Below, piece by piece: positions 32,303 to 40,596 of a stretch of 64,000 nt of DNA. Each line of letters opens with the position of its first letter. Position 1 is the stretch's first letter. The stretch is from Ignavibacteriales bacterium (GTDB taxonomy: Bacteria > Bacteroidota > Ignavibacteria > Ignavibacteriales > Melioribacteraceae): positions 124,001-188,000 of the forward strand of contig JAPLFF010000007.1 of NCBI GenBank assembly GCA_026390775.1. The letters are read 5' to 3'. A program made the translations under genes and the position numbers. The notes under the pieces were generated by a model. The model was not told the DNA's origin. It searched no databases and was given only the letters and a program-made list of their open reading frames with translations.

Positions 32303-33931
32303 ATGTTTATAAATTTTTCTGATATACCCGCCCATCAAAATCTTTTCCTTGATTATTTAGATGAATTTGAAAATGTAGAAAGATTTTACGGAAAAAATTT
32401 TAGGGCAACAGAACAATACCTTCCATTTTTTCAACAACTAAGCAAAAAGAATAGACCTAATCGTTTAATGATATCAGAAATACTTAAAGCTCAATATCAA
32501 AACCAGAAAGTTTCAAAACATACAGAACAAAACATTCAAGCACTCGCTTCTGAAAAAACCATTGCAGTACTCACCGGGCAGCAGCTTGGCATTTTAGGCG
32601 GACCGCTTTATACAATTTACAAATGTATAACAGCGATAAAACTTTGTAACCATTTAAAAGAAAATTATGAAGGGTTTAATTTTGTTCCGGTATTCTGGCT
32701 TGAAGGTGACGACCATGATTACGATGAGGTTAGAAATTTTTCAATATTAAATAACGAGAATCAAATATTAAATCTAAAATACGATGACGGTCAACTTGAT
32801 GAAGTTAATCGCGGCTCAATTGGCGGATTGAAGTTCAGCCAAAATATAGAAAATGTAATTAACGAATTAGCCGGAAGTTTACGTGAGACAGAGTTCAAAG
32901 CATCATTGTTAGATTTAATTAAATCCATTTATCAACCGGAAAGAACTTTCTTAGAAGCATTCCGAGAATTAATGATACGGCTATTTGATGAATATGGATT
33001 AATCGTTTTTAATCCGCTCGACCTTGAAGTGCGAAAATTATTAACACCTGTCTTCTCAAAAGAGATAACTGAATTTGGAGAACATACAGGAGATATCGTA
33101 GAACGCAGTGCGGAACTGGAAGAAGTTTATCACGCACAAGTAAAAGTGAAACCGATTAATTTATTTTACATCGAGGAAAAAGAGCGTCTTTCAATTGAAC
33201 CGACAGATACGGGAGAATACAGGCTTAAAGGTAAACGTAAAAAATTTACTAAGGATGAATTGCTCTCACAACTGGAAAACTCACCTGAAAAATTTAGTCC
33301 CAATGTTTTACTGCGCCCCATTTGCCAGGATTATCTCTTCCCAACAGCTTTTTATATTGGAGGTCCAGGTGAAATAAGTTATTTCGCGCAAGTATCGCCG
33401 CTTTATAAAATTTATAACATTGACGAACCATTTATTTATCCACGCTCTTCTGCGACTATTGCAGAAAAAGGTGTTCAGACAATCTTAGAGAAGAATAATC
33501 TTACCTACACAGATATTTTTTCTGACGAAGAAGAATTAATACAGAAAATTTTAGCTGCCTCATCGGAAATAAATCTCGAATCACTTTTTCTTAATTCTCA
33601 AGAAGAAATAAATTCTTCCATAACCCATATCGCTGATAAATTAATTTCAATTGATAAAACTCTTGCTGACCTAACCTCAAAATCGAAACAAAGAATTGAA
33701 GAAACGATAAACTACTTAAAAACAAAAGCCGTTGAATCTGAAAAAAGAAAATATGATTCAACGATCAGACAAATCAGTAAGGTTAGAAATGTTTTGTATC
33801 CTAATAATAACTTACAGGAGCGTGAGTTGAATTGGATTTATTTCGCGAATAAATATGGTATGGATATTTTTAAGTGGATCTATAACGAATTAGCAATCAA
33901 TAAATTCGAACATCAAATATTAGAGTTGTAG
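32303..33931 (+). CDS. bshC: Bacillithiol biosynthesis cysteine-adding enzyme BshC
   Basis: 542 residues, normal for BshC; AAGGAGAAG lies just before the ATG. The motifs VLTGQQLGILGGPLYTIYK, FVPVFWLEGDDHDYDEV, and the YIGGPGEISYFAQ segment are characteristic of the family, which has a Rossmann core plus a C-terminal coiled coil (about residues 425-485). It joins cysteine to glucosaminyl-malate, the last step of bacillithiol synthesis, so the cell probably uses bacillithiol as a thiol buffer. bshA and bshB are not in the window. The 3' end overlaps the convergent aroA gene by 19 bp. Confidence 0.94.
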   Translation: MFINFSDIPAHQNLFLDYLDEFENVERFYGKNFRATEQYLPFFQQLSKKNRPNRLMISEILKAQYQNQKVSKHTEQNIQALASEKTIAVLTGQQLGILGGPLYTIYKCITAIKLCNHLKENYEGFNFVPVFWLEGDDHDYDEVRNFSILNNENQILNLKYDDGQLDEVNRGSIGGLKFSQNIENVINELAGSLRETEFKASLLDLIKSIYQPERTFLEAFRELMIRLFDEYGLIVFNPLDLEVRKLLTPVFSKEITEFGEHTGDIVERSAELEEVYHAQVKVKPINLFYIEEKERLSIEPTDTGEYRLKGKRKKFTKDELLSQLENSPEKFSPNVLLRPICQDYLFPTAFYIGGPGEISYFAQVSPLYKIYNIDEPFIYPRSSATIAEKGVQTILEKNNLTYTDIFSDEEELIQKILAASSEINLESLFLNSQEEINSSITHIADKLISIDKTLADLTSKSKQRIEETINYLKTKAVESEKRKYDSTIRQISKVRNVLYPNNNLQERELNWIYFANKYGMDIFKWIYNELAINKFEHQILEL

Positions 33932-35202
33932 CATAGATTCTTAATCTGTGCAACGAATTGCGGATTTGAAATCCCAACACATTCAAAATCATGAACACTT
34001 CCGCCATTTGTCATCAACATACTTAGAACACCAAAAGCCATTGCAATACGGTGATCACCGTAACTTCCATAAAGTGTTTCCGCATTAGAAACATTACCGC
34101 TTAGTTCAAAACCGTCTTCAAATTCATCAACTCTTAGTCCTGCTTTTCTAAAGTTGCTGCAGAGCGATTTAATCCGGTCCGACTCTTTTACTCTAAGCTC
34201 TTGGGCATTATTAATTCTGAAATTTCCTTCTGCAAAGATTCCGGCAATCGAAAGAATTGGTATCTCATCAATTATATTTGGAATAATTGTTTTAGGTATT
34301 GAAACATTTTTTAATTTACTTGAATGAACACGAATGTCGCCGACCCTCTCCCCTTTTTCTTCCCTCTCATTTTCAATTTCAATCTTTCCTCCCATTTGCT
34401 GAAGTATATTAATTACACCGGTTCTTGTTTCGTTCAATAAAACGTTCCTAATAATTAATTTGGAATTTTTTGTGAGCAAACCAAGAACGATAAAAAAAGC
34501 CGCACTTGATATATCGGAAGGAACTGTCAACTCAAAAGGTTTTGGATAATTATTTCTTGAGGCGTAAATCTTTGTCCCTTCATTTGTAATTTTTGTTTTA
34601 AGATCTAATAGTTTCTCTGTATGATTTCTAGTCGGAGTTTGTTCAATAAAAACAGATTCTTCATCAAGATGAATTGCACATAAGATCATTGCGCTTTTAA
34701 CCTGAGCACTAGCAATTTGTAGCCGGTGGTTAATTGGTTTTATTAAAGATCGCTTGATGATAATCGGTAGAGTTCCATTTTCATTCGCTGATATATCAGC
34801 ACCCATTAACCTTAACGGATCAACAATTCTTTTCATCGGTCGTTGAGATAACGATTCATCTCCCGTAATTACTGATTCGAAATTTTGTGCCGATAATATT
34901 CCACTAATTAAACGGGCAGTAGTTCCGGAGTTACCCGCATACAACTCAGAATTTGGTTTTGTAAATCCCTTAAATCCTTTTCCAATTACTTTTATTTGAT
35001 CACCGGTGATTTCAGATTTACAACCGAGTTTTTCAAAACAATTGATTGTAGAACGTACATCTTCCGAACCGGAACAATTACGAATTACTGAAATCCCATC
35101 TGCCATCGCTGCAAACATAACTGCCCGGTGAGAAATTGATTTATCTCCGCGTAAAAATAATTCGCCTTTAATACTATTAATGTTTTCAAATTTTTGAATC
35201 AC
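33913..35202 (-). CDS. aroA: 3-phosphoshikimate 1-carboxyvinyltransferase (EPSP synthase)
   Basis: 429 residues. LRGDKSISHRAVMFAAMADG at the N-terminus, LYAGNSGTTARLISGIL, and the late LRVKESDRI and YGDHRIAMAFGVLS motifs are those of EPSP synthase. It makes 5-enolpyruvylshikimate-3-phosphate in the shikimate pathway. Its start overlaps the stop of the upstream methyltransferase gene by 4 bp, so hicB-like, trmH-like and aroA form one coupled unit, a mixed set of functions with no obvious metabolic link. Confidence 0.96.
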   Translation of the reverse strand: MIQKFENINSIKGELFLRGDKSISHRAVMFAAMADGISVIRNCSGSEDVRSTINCFEKLGCKSEITGDQIKVIGKGFKGFTKPNSELYAGNSGTTARLISGILSAQNFESVITGDESLSQRPMKRIVDPLRLMGADISANENGTLPIIIKRSLIKPINHRLQIASAQVKSAMILCAIHLDEESVFIEQTPTRNHTEKLLDLKTKITNEGTKIYASRNNYPKPFELTVPSDISSAAFFIVLGLLTKNSKLIIRNVLLNETRTGVINILQQMGGKIEIENEREEKGERVGDIRVHSSKLKNVSIPKTIIPNIIDEIPILSIAGIFAEGNFRINNAQELRVKESDRIKSLCSNFRKAGLRVDEFEDGFELSGNVSNAETLYGSYGDHRIAMAFGVLSMLMTNGGSVHDFECVGISNPQFVAQIKNLCYNSNI

Positions 35203-35792
35203 TTCTCACACCACTTATCAATTAACTTATCAAGTTCTTCTTTTGACAACTCACTTTTTTTGTACATTCCTTTTAATACTCTTTGCCGCTGTGCTTCATA
35301 TAACGTCACCGCTGCAGCTACCGAGACATTTAAGCTTTGTATCATACCGCGCATCGGAATGTAAAAAGTTTCGTCGGAGAATTTTTCAGCTTCAGATGAA
35401 ACGCCTCGCTTTTCATTCCCAAAAACAAACGCAATTTTTTTAGTAAGATCGATATCATAAATATTTTTTGCGTTTTTATTGAGCATACTCGCATAAATCT
35501 TAAATCCTTGCTTATGGAGTTCATCATAACAATTTTTTGTATCGTTAAATTTTTCTACTTCAATCCATTTATTGGCAGATGAAGAAGAAGTTTTGCTGAT
35601 TCGCGGAAATGATTCAAACGTGTAAAGTAAATTTATTTTCGGAACGCCGACTGCATCGCAAGTTCTAAATATTGCGCTGACATTGTGAGGATCGTGAATG
35701 TTTTCCATGACCACACGAAGTGAGAATTGTCTAGCTACGGCTGTTTCAATGATTTTTTGTAATCGTTCGTCTGTCTTAAACTTTCTCATCAC
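35199..35792 (-). CDS. TrmH-family (SpoU) RNA 2'-O-methyltransferase
   Basis: 197 residues. The three SPOUT motifs are clear: ENIHDPHNVSAIFRTCDAVG, FVFGNEKRGVS and IPMRGMIQSLNVSVAAAV. The ending KGMYKKSELSKEELDKL resembles the C-terminal tail of TrmH, which methylates G18 of tRNA; that exact target is inferred. SPOUT enzymes have a knotted SAM site and act as dimers. It overlaps both neighbours by 4 bp. Confidence 0.9.
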   Translation of the reverse strand: MMRKFKTDERLQKIIETAVARQFSLRVVMENIHDPHNVSAIFRTCDAVGVPKINLLYTFESFPRISKTSSSSANKWIEVEKFNDTKNCYDELHKQGFKIYASMLNKNAKNIYDIDLTKKIAFVFGNEKRGVSSEAEKFSDETFYIPMRGMIQSLNVSVAAAVTLYEAQRQRVLKGMYKKSELSKEELDKLIDKWCEK

Positions 35793-36043
35793 TTATCAAA
35801 AACAAGTTTATAAACGGTAAGAGGATGTTCTTTGCGCGCTCGATCAATTATCATTTTTTGATTTGAGGAACTTTGTAAATAATATTTCAACAGTTCTACT
35901 GTTTTATTAATTGCTTCCTCTTCACTATGCGCCCAGCTTTCGCATCCTTTAATTGAAGGGACTTCTGCAGTAAATCCATCGTCTGTTTGTATTACGTTAA
36001 GATCTAAAACCAACTGAAAATCCTTTTCGCTTTTTATAGCCAC
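35789..36043 (-). CDS. HicB-like protein without a HicA partner
   Basis: 84 residues. LVLDLNVIQTDDGFTAEVPS, then KGCESWAHSEEEAINKTVE, is the HicB-type partial RNase-H fold (beta strands plus one helix). No HicA-like toxin frame (small, KHP motif) is next to it, and there is no separate DNA-binding domain, so it is probably a stand-alone HicB-like protein rather than a toxin-antitoxin pair. The GTG start lies inside the palindromic repeat at 36034-36158 and has no visible Shine-Dalgarno sequence, so the original start may have been displaced by insertion of the repeat. Confidence 0.72.
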   Translation of the reverse strand: MAIKSEKDFQLVLDLNVIQTDDGFTAEVPSIKGCESWAHSEEEAINKTVELLKYYLQSSSNQKMIIDRARKEHPLTVYKLVFDK

Positions 36044-36158
36044 GGGCTTTAGCTCGTGGATTGTATTTCGACCTCCCCCTTTGTCCCCCTCCTTAGTAAG
36101 GAGGGGGAATTGAAGGGGGTGGTAAATTATTCCCCCGACTTAAAAGTCGGGGCTATAT
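36034..36158. repeat. MITE-like element made of three palindromes
   Basis: Three successive inverted repeats: 36040-36059 (CCACGGGCTTTAGCTCGTGG), 36072-36122 (C-rich arm, TTAGTAA centre, G-rich arm) and 36133-36152 (CCCCGACTT-AA-AAGTCGGGG). The ends are themselves an inverted pair, TATAGCC at 36034-36040 and GGCTATA at 36151-36157. This suggests one small non-autonomous element between deoC and the hicB-like gene rather than a simple terminator. Confidence 0.65.
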
Positions 36159-36207
36159 TATAAATCTTTTCGGAAGGGGGATAGAGTTATTGGATTCATA
36201 GTATCAG

Positions 36208-37071
36208 TTAATATCCAGCACCTGCGGAAGTTGAACCGCCAACAATTTTTACACTTGCACTTGCACCGATTCTATCGGCTCCGCTTGCGATCATCAACTT
36301 TGCATCTTCCGTAGTTCTAATACCGCCGCTGGCTTTTACACCGACAGATGAACCAACTACGTACTTCATTAATGCAACATCGCCGGCAGTTGCCCCACCT
36401 TTACTAAACCCAGTTGATGTTTTTACGAAATCCGCTTTTGCTTCTTTTGCAAGAATGCATGCTTTAATTTTTTCTTCGTCGGTTAGTATTGCCGATTCTA
36501 TGATCACTTTACAAACAGCGCCGTATTTTTTTGCAGCAAGTACAACTTGATTGATATCATTAAATACATATTCATTCTCACCTTGCTTAAGCATCCCGAT
36601 ATTAATAACCATATCAATTTCTTGAGCGCCGTTTTTTAATGCTTGCTCTGCTTCAAAACGTTTTGTCTCAGTTGTTGTTGCCCCAAGTGGAAATCCAATA
36701 ACAGTACAGACTTTTACTTTGGATCCGCTTAATAAATCTTTACACATCGGAACATAAGAAGGATTGATGCAGACCGAAGCAAAATTATAAGTCCTTGCTT
36801 CTTCACAGAGTGTTTTTATTTCTTTCGGAGTAGCATCCGGTTTTAATAAAGTATGATCAATCATCCGCGCAACTTCTTGATCAATATGTTCACCAACTCC
36901 AATGCTGGCGGCAATTCTTTCAGCACCATTGCTTATAATATTTTTTACAGCAGTCGGCTGATCAATTACATTTCGTTCCCAGCCGGCACATGTTCCTCCA
37001 GCACAGTAAAAATCCTGAAGGGATTTTTCAATTAAAACTTGCGAGACAACTTTTTCGATTAAATTACTCAT
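36208..37071 (-). CDS. deoC: Deoxyribose-phosphate aldolase with N-terminal extension
   Basis: 287 residues against about 220-260 for usual DeoC. The core from about residue 66 has [36 protein letters not shown] (catalytic Asp), the Schiff-base lysine in DFVKTSTGF and the proton-relay lysine in [10 protein letters not shown]. It splits 2-deoxyribose-5-phosphate into acetaldehyde and glyceraldehyde-3-phosphate. The extra first 65 residues start with an amphipathic helix ([15 protein letters not shown]) and a linker with two cysteines (CAGGTC). This matches encapsulation peptides of microcompartment enzymes, and BMC shell genes lie 7 kb away. It is the last gene of ymdB-folD-deoC (3-bp spacing). 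Confidence 0.95.
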   Translation of the reverse strand: MSNLIEKVVSQVLIEKSLQDFYCAGGTCAGWERNVIDQPTAVKNIISNGAERIAASIGVGEHIDQEVARMIDHTLLKPDATPKEIKTLCEEARTYNFASVCINPSYVPMCKDLLSGSKVKVCTVIGFPLGATTTETKRFEAEQALKNGAQEIDMVINIGMLKQGENEYVFNDINQVVLAAKKYGAVCKVIIESAILTDEEKIKACILAKEAKADFVKTSTGFSKGGATAGDVALMKYVVGSSVGVKASGGIRTTEDAKLMIASGADRIGASASVKIVGGSTSAGAGY

Positions 37072-37074
37072 CGT

Positions 37075-37968
37075 TTATGTTAACTTTTGTTTTGTGATCT
37101 TAATGTATGCAAGAAAAGTATTTTGAAGCAACATAGCAATAGTCATTGGTCCAACTCCGCCTGGTACCGGCGTAATAAAAGATGCTTTTTTAGAAACATT
37201 TTCGAAATCAACATCACCAACAATCTTGTATCCTTTGGGTGATGATGAATCCTCAACACGGTTTATACCGACATCAATAACTGCAACTCCTTCTTTCACC
37301 ATATCAGCGGTAATAAAATTAGGTTTGCCAATTGCGGCGATTAAAATGTCAGCATCTTTCGTAAATCGTTTTAGATCTTTTGATGCAGAATGACAAACTG
37401 TAACAATCGCATTTGCACCTTCTTTTTTCTGCAGCATCATATTCGCAATCGGTTTACCTACAATATTACTTCTTCCAACAACAACAACATGTTCGCCGCT
37501 TGTTTCAATTTTATATCGCTTGATAAGTTCTAGTATTCCGTTTGGCGTGCAAGGATAAAAAGTATCCTTCCCAATTACAAGTCTTCCAACGCTGATAGGA
37601 TGAAAACCATCTACATCTTTTTCGGGTAAAATTCTTTCGATCACTTTATCTTCATTAATATGTTTTGGCAGAGGAAGCTGCACAAGTATTCCATGATAAT
37701 CATCGTTAATGTTATAATGATCTATTAATTCAAGAAGATGTTCTTCGGTTGTTTCAGTAGGAAGTTTTTCAATTTTAGAGAGCATTCCGATTTCGTTACA
37801 CGCTTTGCTTTTAGAAGTAACATAAGACTGTGATGCCGGACTATCTCCTACCACAATCGTAACCAAACCCGGGACTCTGATGTTTAGAGATTTGAGCCAA
37901 GAAACTTTTTCTTTTAGCTCATCTCTAATTTCTAACGCAATTTTTTTACCGTCAATAATCGTTGCCAT
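37075..37968 (-). CDS. folD: Bifunctional methylenetetrahydrofolate dehydrogenase/cyclohydrolase
   Basis: 297 residues. YVTSKSKACNEIG holds the catalytic tyrosine and lysine, GILVQLPLPKHI, PEKDVDGFHPISVG and VVGRSNIVGKPIANMM (NADP site) and the end PVPGGVGPMTIAMLLQNT are diagnostic. It interconverts 5,10-methylene- and 10-formyl-tetrahydrofolate. It sits between ymdB and deoC with spacings of 9 and 3 bp, so the three are one transcript. Confidence 0.97.
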   Translation of the reverse strand: MATIIDGKKIALEIRDELKEKVSWLKSLNIRVPGLVTIVVGDSPASQSYVTSKSKACNEIGMLSKIEKLPTETTEEHLLELIDHYNINDDYHGILVQLPLPKHINEDKVIERILPEKDVDGFHPISVGRLVIGKDTFYPCTPNGILELIKRYKIETSGEHVVVVGRSNIVGKPIANMMLQKKEGANAIVTVCHSASKDLKRFTKDADILIAAIGKPNFITADMVKEGVAVIDVGINRVEDSSSPKGYKIVGDVDFENVSKKASFITPVPGGVGPMTIAMLLQNTFLAYIKITKQKLT

Positions 37969-37977
37969 ATCACTTTA

Positions 37978-38784
37978 TTAATTGCTAACAACTGTTTTAT
38001 CAAATTCCGGAAGAAAAATTCTTTCAATCTCCACTGTTTTTCCGGTTGTTGAATCAACTTTTAGAAATAATCCTGTAAGATGAACATTATCTGTCGCTGT
38101 CTGATATTTCTGCGGCGTTTGATATAAAAACCGGTTGATCGCAGCGTCGGTCTTCATACCAATTACAGAATCATAAGGTCCGGTCATTCCGCAATCTGTT
38201 ATAAAACCGGTTCCGTTCGGGAAAATTCTTTCATCTGATGTTTGAACGTGAGTGTGTGTTCCTATTACAGCAGAAACTTTCCCATCAAGAAAATTTGCAA
38301 GTGCAATTTTTTCGGCTGTTGCTTCAGCGTGCATATCAACAATAATTACTTTTGTTTCTTGTTTTAATCTTGCAATTACCCATTCAGCTGTACGGAAAGG
38401 ACAGTCAATCGCTGCCATGTAAGCACGGCCTTGTAAATTAAGAACAGCGACTTTCCCCATTCCGCTTTCAAAAATATAATAACCGTTTCCGTGAGTTCCC
38501 TTTGGATAGTTTTGCGGACGGAGAACCCGCGCATCTTTCTTCAAATATTCTTGCGATTGAAATTTATCCCAGGTATGATTACCGCCTGTTATAACATTAA
38601 CGCCAAGTTCGAATAATAGTTTGGCTTCTTTCTCTGTGCATCCCTTACCATCGGAAGCATTTTCACCGTTAGCAATGATAACATCTGTCTTATATTTTTT
38701 TTGGAGACCGGGAAGTAACATTTGCACAATGTTAAGCCCAGGTTCGCCAATAATATCGCCTATGAAAAGTATGTTTATGGTCAT
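37978..38784 (-). CDS. ymdB: YmdB-type metallophosphoesterase (TIGR00282 family)
   Basis: 268 residues. FIGDIIGEPG, NGENASDGKGCTEKEA, TGGNHTWDK, DMHAEATAEK and GTHTHVQTSDERI are the metal-binding motifs of the YmdB family, cytoplasmic phosphodiesterases acting on 2',3'- or 3',5'-cyclic nucleotides. The signal-level role here is inferred from B. subtilis YmdB. It is the first gene of the ymdB-folD-deoC unit; its promoter must lie in the 150-bp divergent spacer before the exonuclease gene. Confidence 0.93.
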   Translation of the reverse strand: MTINILFIGDIIGEPGLNIVQMLLPGLQKKYKTDVIIANGENASDGKGCTEKEAKLLFELGVNVITGGNHTWDKFQSQEYLKKDARVLRPQNYPKGTHGNGYYIFESGMGKVAVLNLQGRAYMAAIDCPFRTAEWVIARLKQETKVIIVDMHAEATAEKIALANFLDGKVSAVIGTHTHVQTSDERIFPNGTGFITDCGMTGPYDSVIGMKTDAAINRFLYQTPQKYQTATDNVHLTGLFLKVDSTTGKTVEIERIFLPEFDKTVVSN

Positions 38785-38934
38785 TCTTTCTCTTTCTTTG
38801 ATCGCAATATATCTAAAATCGTTCGAATATCTAAGTAGACGTTCATTTATAAAAGCTATTTATTAGAAATTTTTTACAATTTCTCTGTTTTAGTTTGAAA
38901 TGATTAAATTTGTTTTACATAAATCTTTGAGCGA

Positions 38935-40593
38935 ATGGAAGAAAATAAATTGACAGAAATCCCTTTCGAAGAAGCCGAGTACTCTGTTTTTGATTTTGAA
39001 ACTACCGGAACTTCTGCTCACCACGATAAAGTTATCGAGATCGGGATCGTCAAAATTAAAAATGGAAAAATTGTAGATACATTTTCTTCATTCATCAATC
39101 CGGGAAGACCTGTTCCATTTTATATCACACAGATAACCGGCATAACAACAACCGATGTTCAAGATGCGCCTTATTTTGATGAAGTTTATCTGCAAATAAA
39201 AGAGTTCATCGGTGATACAATATTAACTGCTCACAACCTCAATTTTGATTATTCATTTCTCAAACATGAATGCTTAAATCAAGAACTTGAAGTTCCGGCA
39301 AATAATTCAATCTGCACACTTCGTCTTGCCAGAAGAATGTATCCGCAATTCCCGAGCAAATCGCTCGGCAATCTCGTTAAGCAATTAAAGATAAGACATA
39401 GAGATGTTCACCGCGGACTTGGCGATGCAACAGCAACAGCTAAAATCTTGTTAAGAATGTTTAAGCAGCTTCGCGAAGAACATGATATTGACACCGTTTC
39501 AGACTTAATAAGTTTTCAAAAACATTCTTCTTCCACTGAACCATATCGAATTATAAAGAAGAAACTTCTTGATGATGTTGTGAATATTCCCGGAGAGCCC
39601 GGTGTTTATTTCTTTAAAAATGCTAAGGAAGAAATAATTTATATCGGTAAAGCCAAGGTCCTGAAAGAAAGATTACGAAATTATTTTATGAGCACTGCAA
39701 TGCGGAAATCCAAAGAGATCGTTCGCAAAGCTTCCGGATTGGGTTATCAAACTACCAATACTGAACTGACTGCACTTATAGTTGAAGCAGAGTTGATCAA
39801 AAAGCATCTGCCAAAACAGAACAAAATGCTTAAAAAATATCCGAGGAGTTATTTTATAAAAATTCTTTTTACTCATAATTTCCCTTCGGTTGAAGTCTCA
39901 TCTACAATCAATTTTGACGGCAATAATTATTTCGGTCCGTATCCTAATCGCGATACCGCCAACTCGCTGAAAGAAATTATTGATAAAACTTTTCTGCTGC
40001 GTGAATGTTCCGACAAAGAATTTAATAAAAAGCGCAGATGCTATCTTGCAGATATTGAACGCTGTTATTCACCGTGTACTGAATCTGATATTAAACCGCA
40101 GTATGCTGAAGAACTTGATCGAGTTAATGATTTCTTATGCGGAAATAATCAATCGGCCGTTGATCGTTTACTAAATAGAATGAAAGAACTGAGCGCTAAA
40201 CAAAAATATGAAGAAGCCGGACAGATCAGAGATGTAGTTAATTCAATTTTGAATCAACTTAACAAATCATCAATCCTTGCTGAGCCGATCAATAAAGCAA
40301 ATGTATTGATAGAGATTCTTGGATCAAGAAAAAATGATTACATGCTTTTACTTGATGGGAAAATGTATCTCAAGAATTACATACTCAATGAGAAAGACCG
40401 GTTCGATGATATATTAAATGAGTTTTTCGCCGGTGATATTCAATTGATTAAAGAACTAACCGAAAAAGATTTGGAAAGCTTGCGGATAGCTTTAAGTTGG
40501 CTGGTAAGAAATCGAAATAGAATTAAAGTCCATTACTTGAAGGAATATCAATCTGTTGAACAGCTGGGGCCAAATTTAATATTTAACAAATAA
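38935..40593 (+). CDS. DEDDh exonuclease fused to UvrC-type GIY-YIG nuclease
   Basis: 552 residues. Residues about 15-190 are a DnaQ-like exonuclease (VFDFETTGTSAHHDKVIEIG, LTAHNLNFDYSFL, HRGLGDATATA). Residues about 215-295 are a GIY-YIG domain of the UvrC type (PGEPGVYFFKN, IIYIGKAKVLKERLRNYF), and about 415-445 resemble a UVR motif (LSAKQKYEEAGQIRD). The second catalytic half of UvrC (RNase-H-like and HhH domains) is absent. Related fusions are known in several phyla and are thought to trim and nick DNA during excision repair, like E. coli Cho; the exact role is inferred. Confidence 0.9.
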   Translation: MEENKLTEIPFEEAEYSVFDFETTGTSAHHDKVIEIGIVKIKNGKIVDTFSSFINPGRPVPFYITQITGITTTDVQDAPYFDEVYLQIKEFIGDTILTAHNLNFDYSFLKHECLNQELEVPANNSICTLRLARRMYPQFPSKSLGNLVKQLKIRHRDVHRGLGDATATAKILLRMFKQLREEHDIDTVSDLISFQKHSSSTEPYRIIKKKLLDDVVNIPGEPGVYFFKNAKEEIIYIGKAKVLKERLRNYFMSTAMRKSKEIVRKASGLGYQTTNTELTALIVEAELIKKHLPKQNKMLKKYPRSYFIKILFTHNFPSVEVSSTINFDGNNYFGPYPNRDTANSLKEIIDKTFLLRECSDKEFNKKRRCYLADIERCYSPCTESDIKPQYAEELDRVNDFLCGNNQSAVDRLLNRMKELSAKQKYEEAGQIRDVVNSILNQLNKSSILAEPINKANVLIEILGSRKNDYMLLLDGKMYLKNYILNEKDRFDDILNEFFAGDIQLIKELTEKDLESLRIALSWLVRNRNRIKVHYLKEYQSVEQLGPNLIFNK

Positions 40594-40596
40594 AAA

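Noticed and set aside
35789-36043. HicAB toxin-antitoxin pair
   Set aside because: Only the HicB-like half is present; neighbours are a palindromic element and an RNA methyltransferase.
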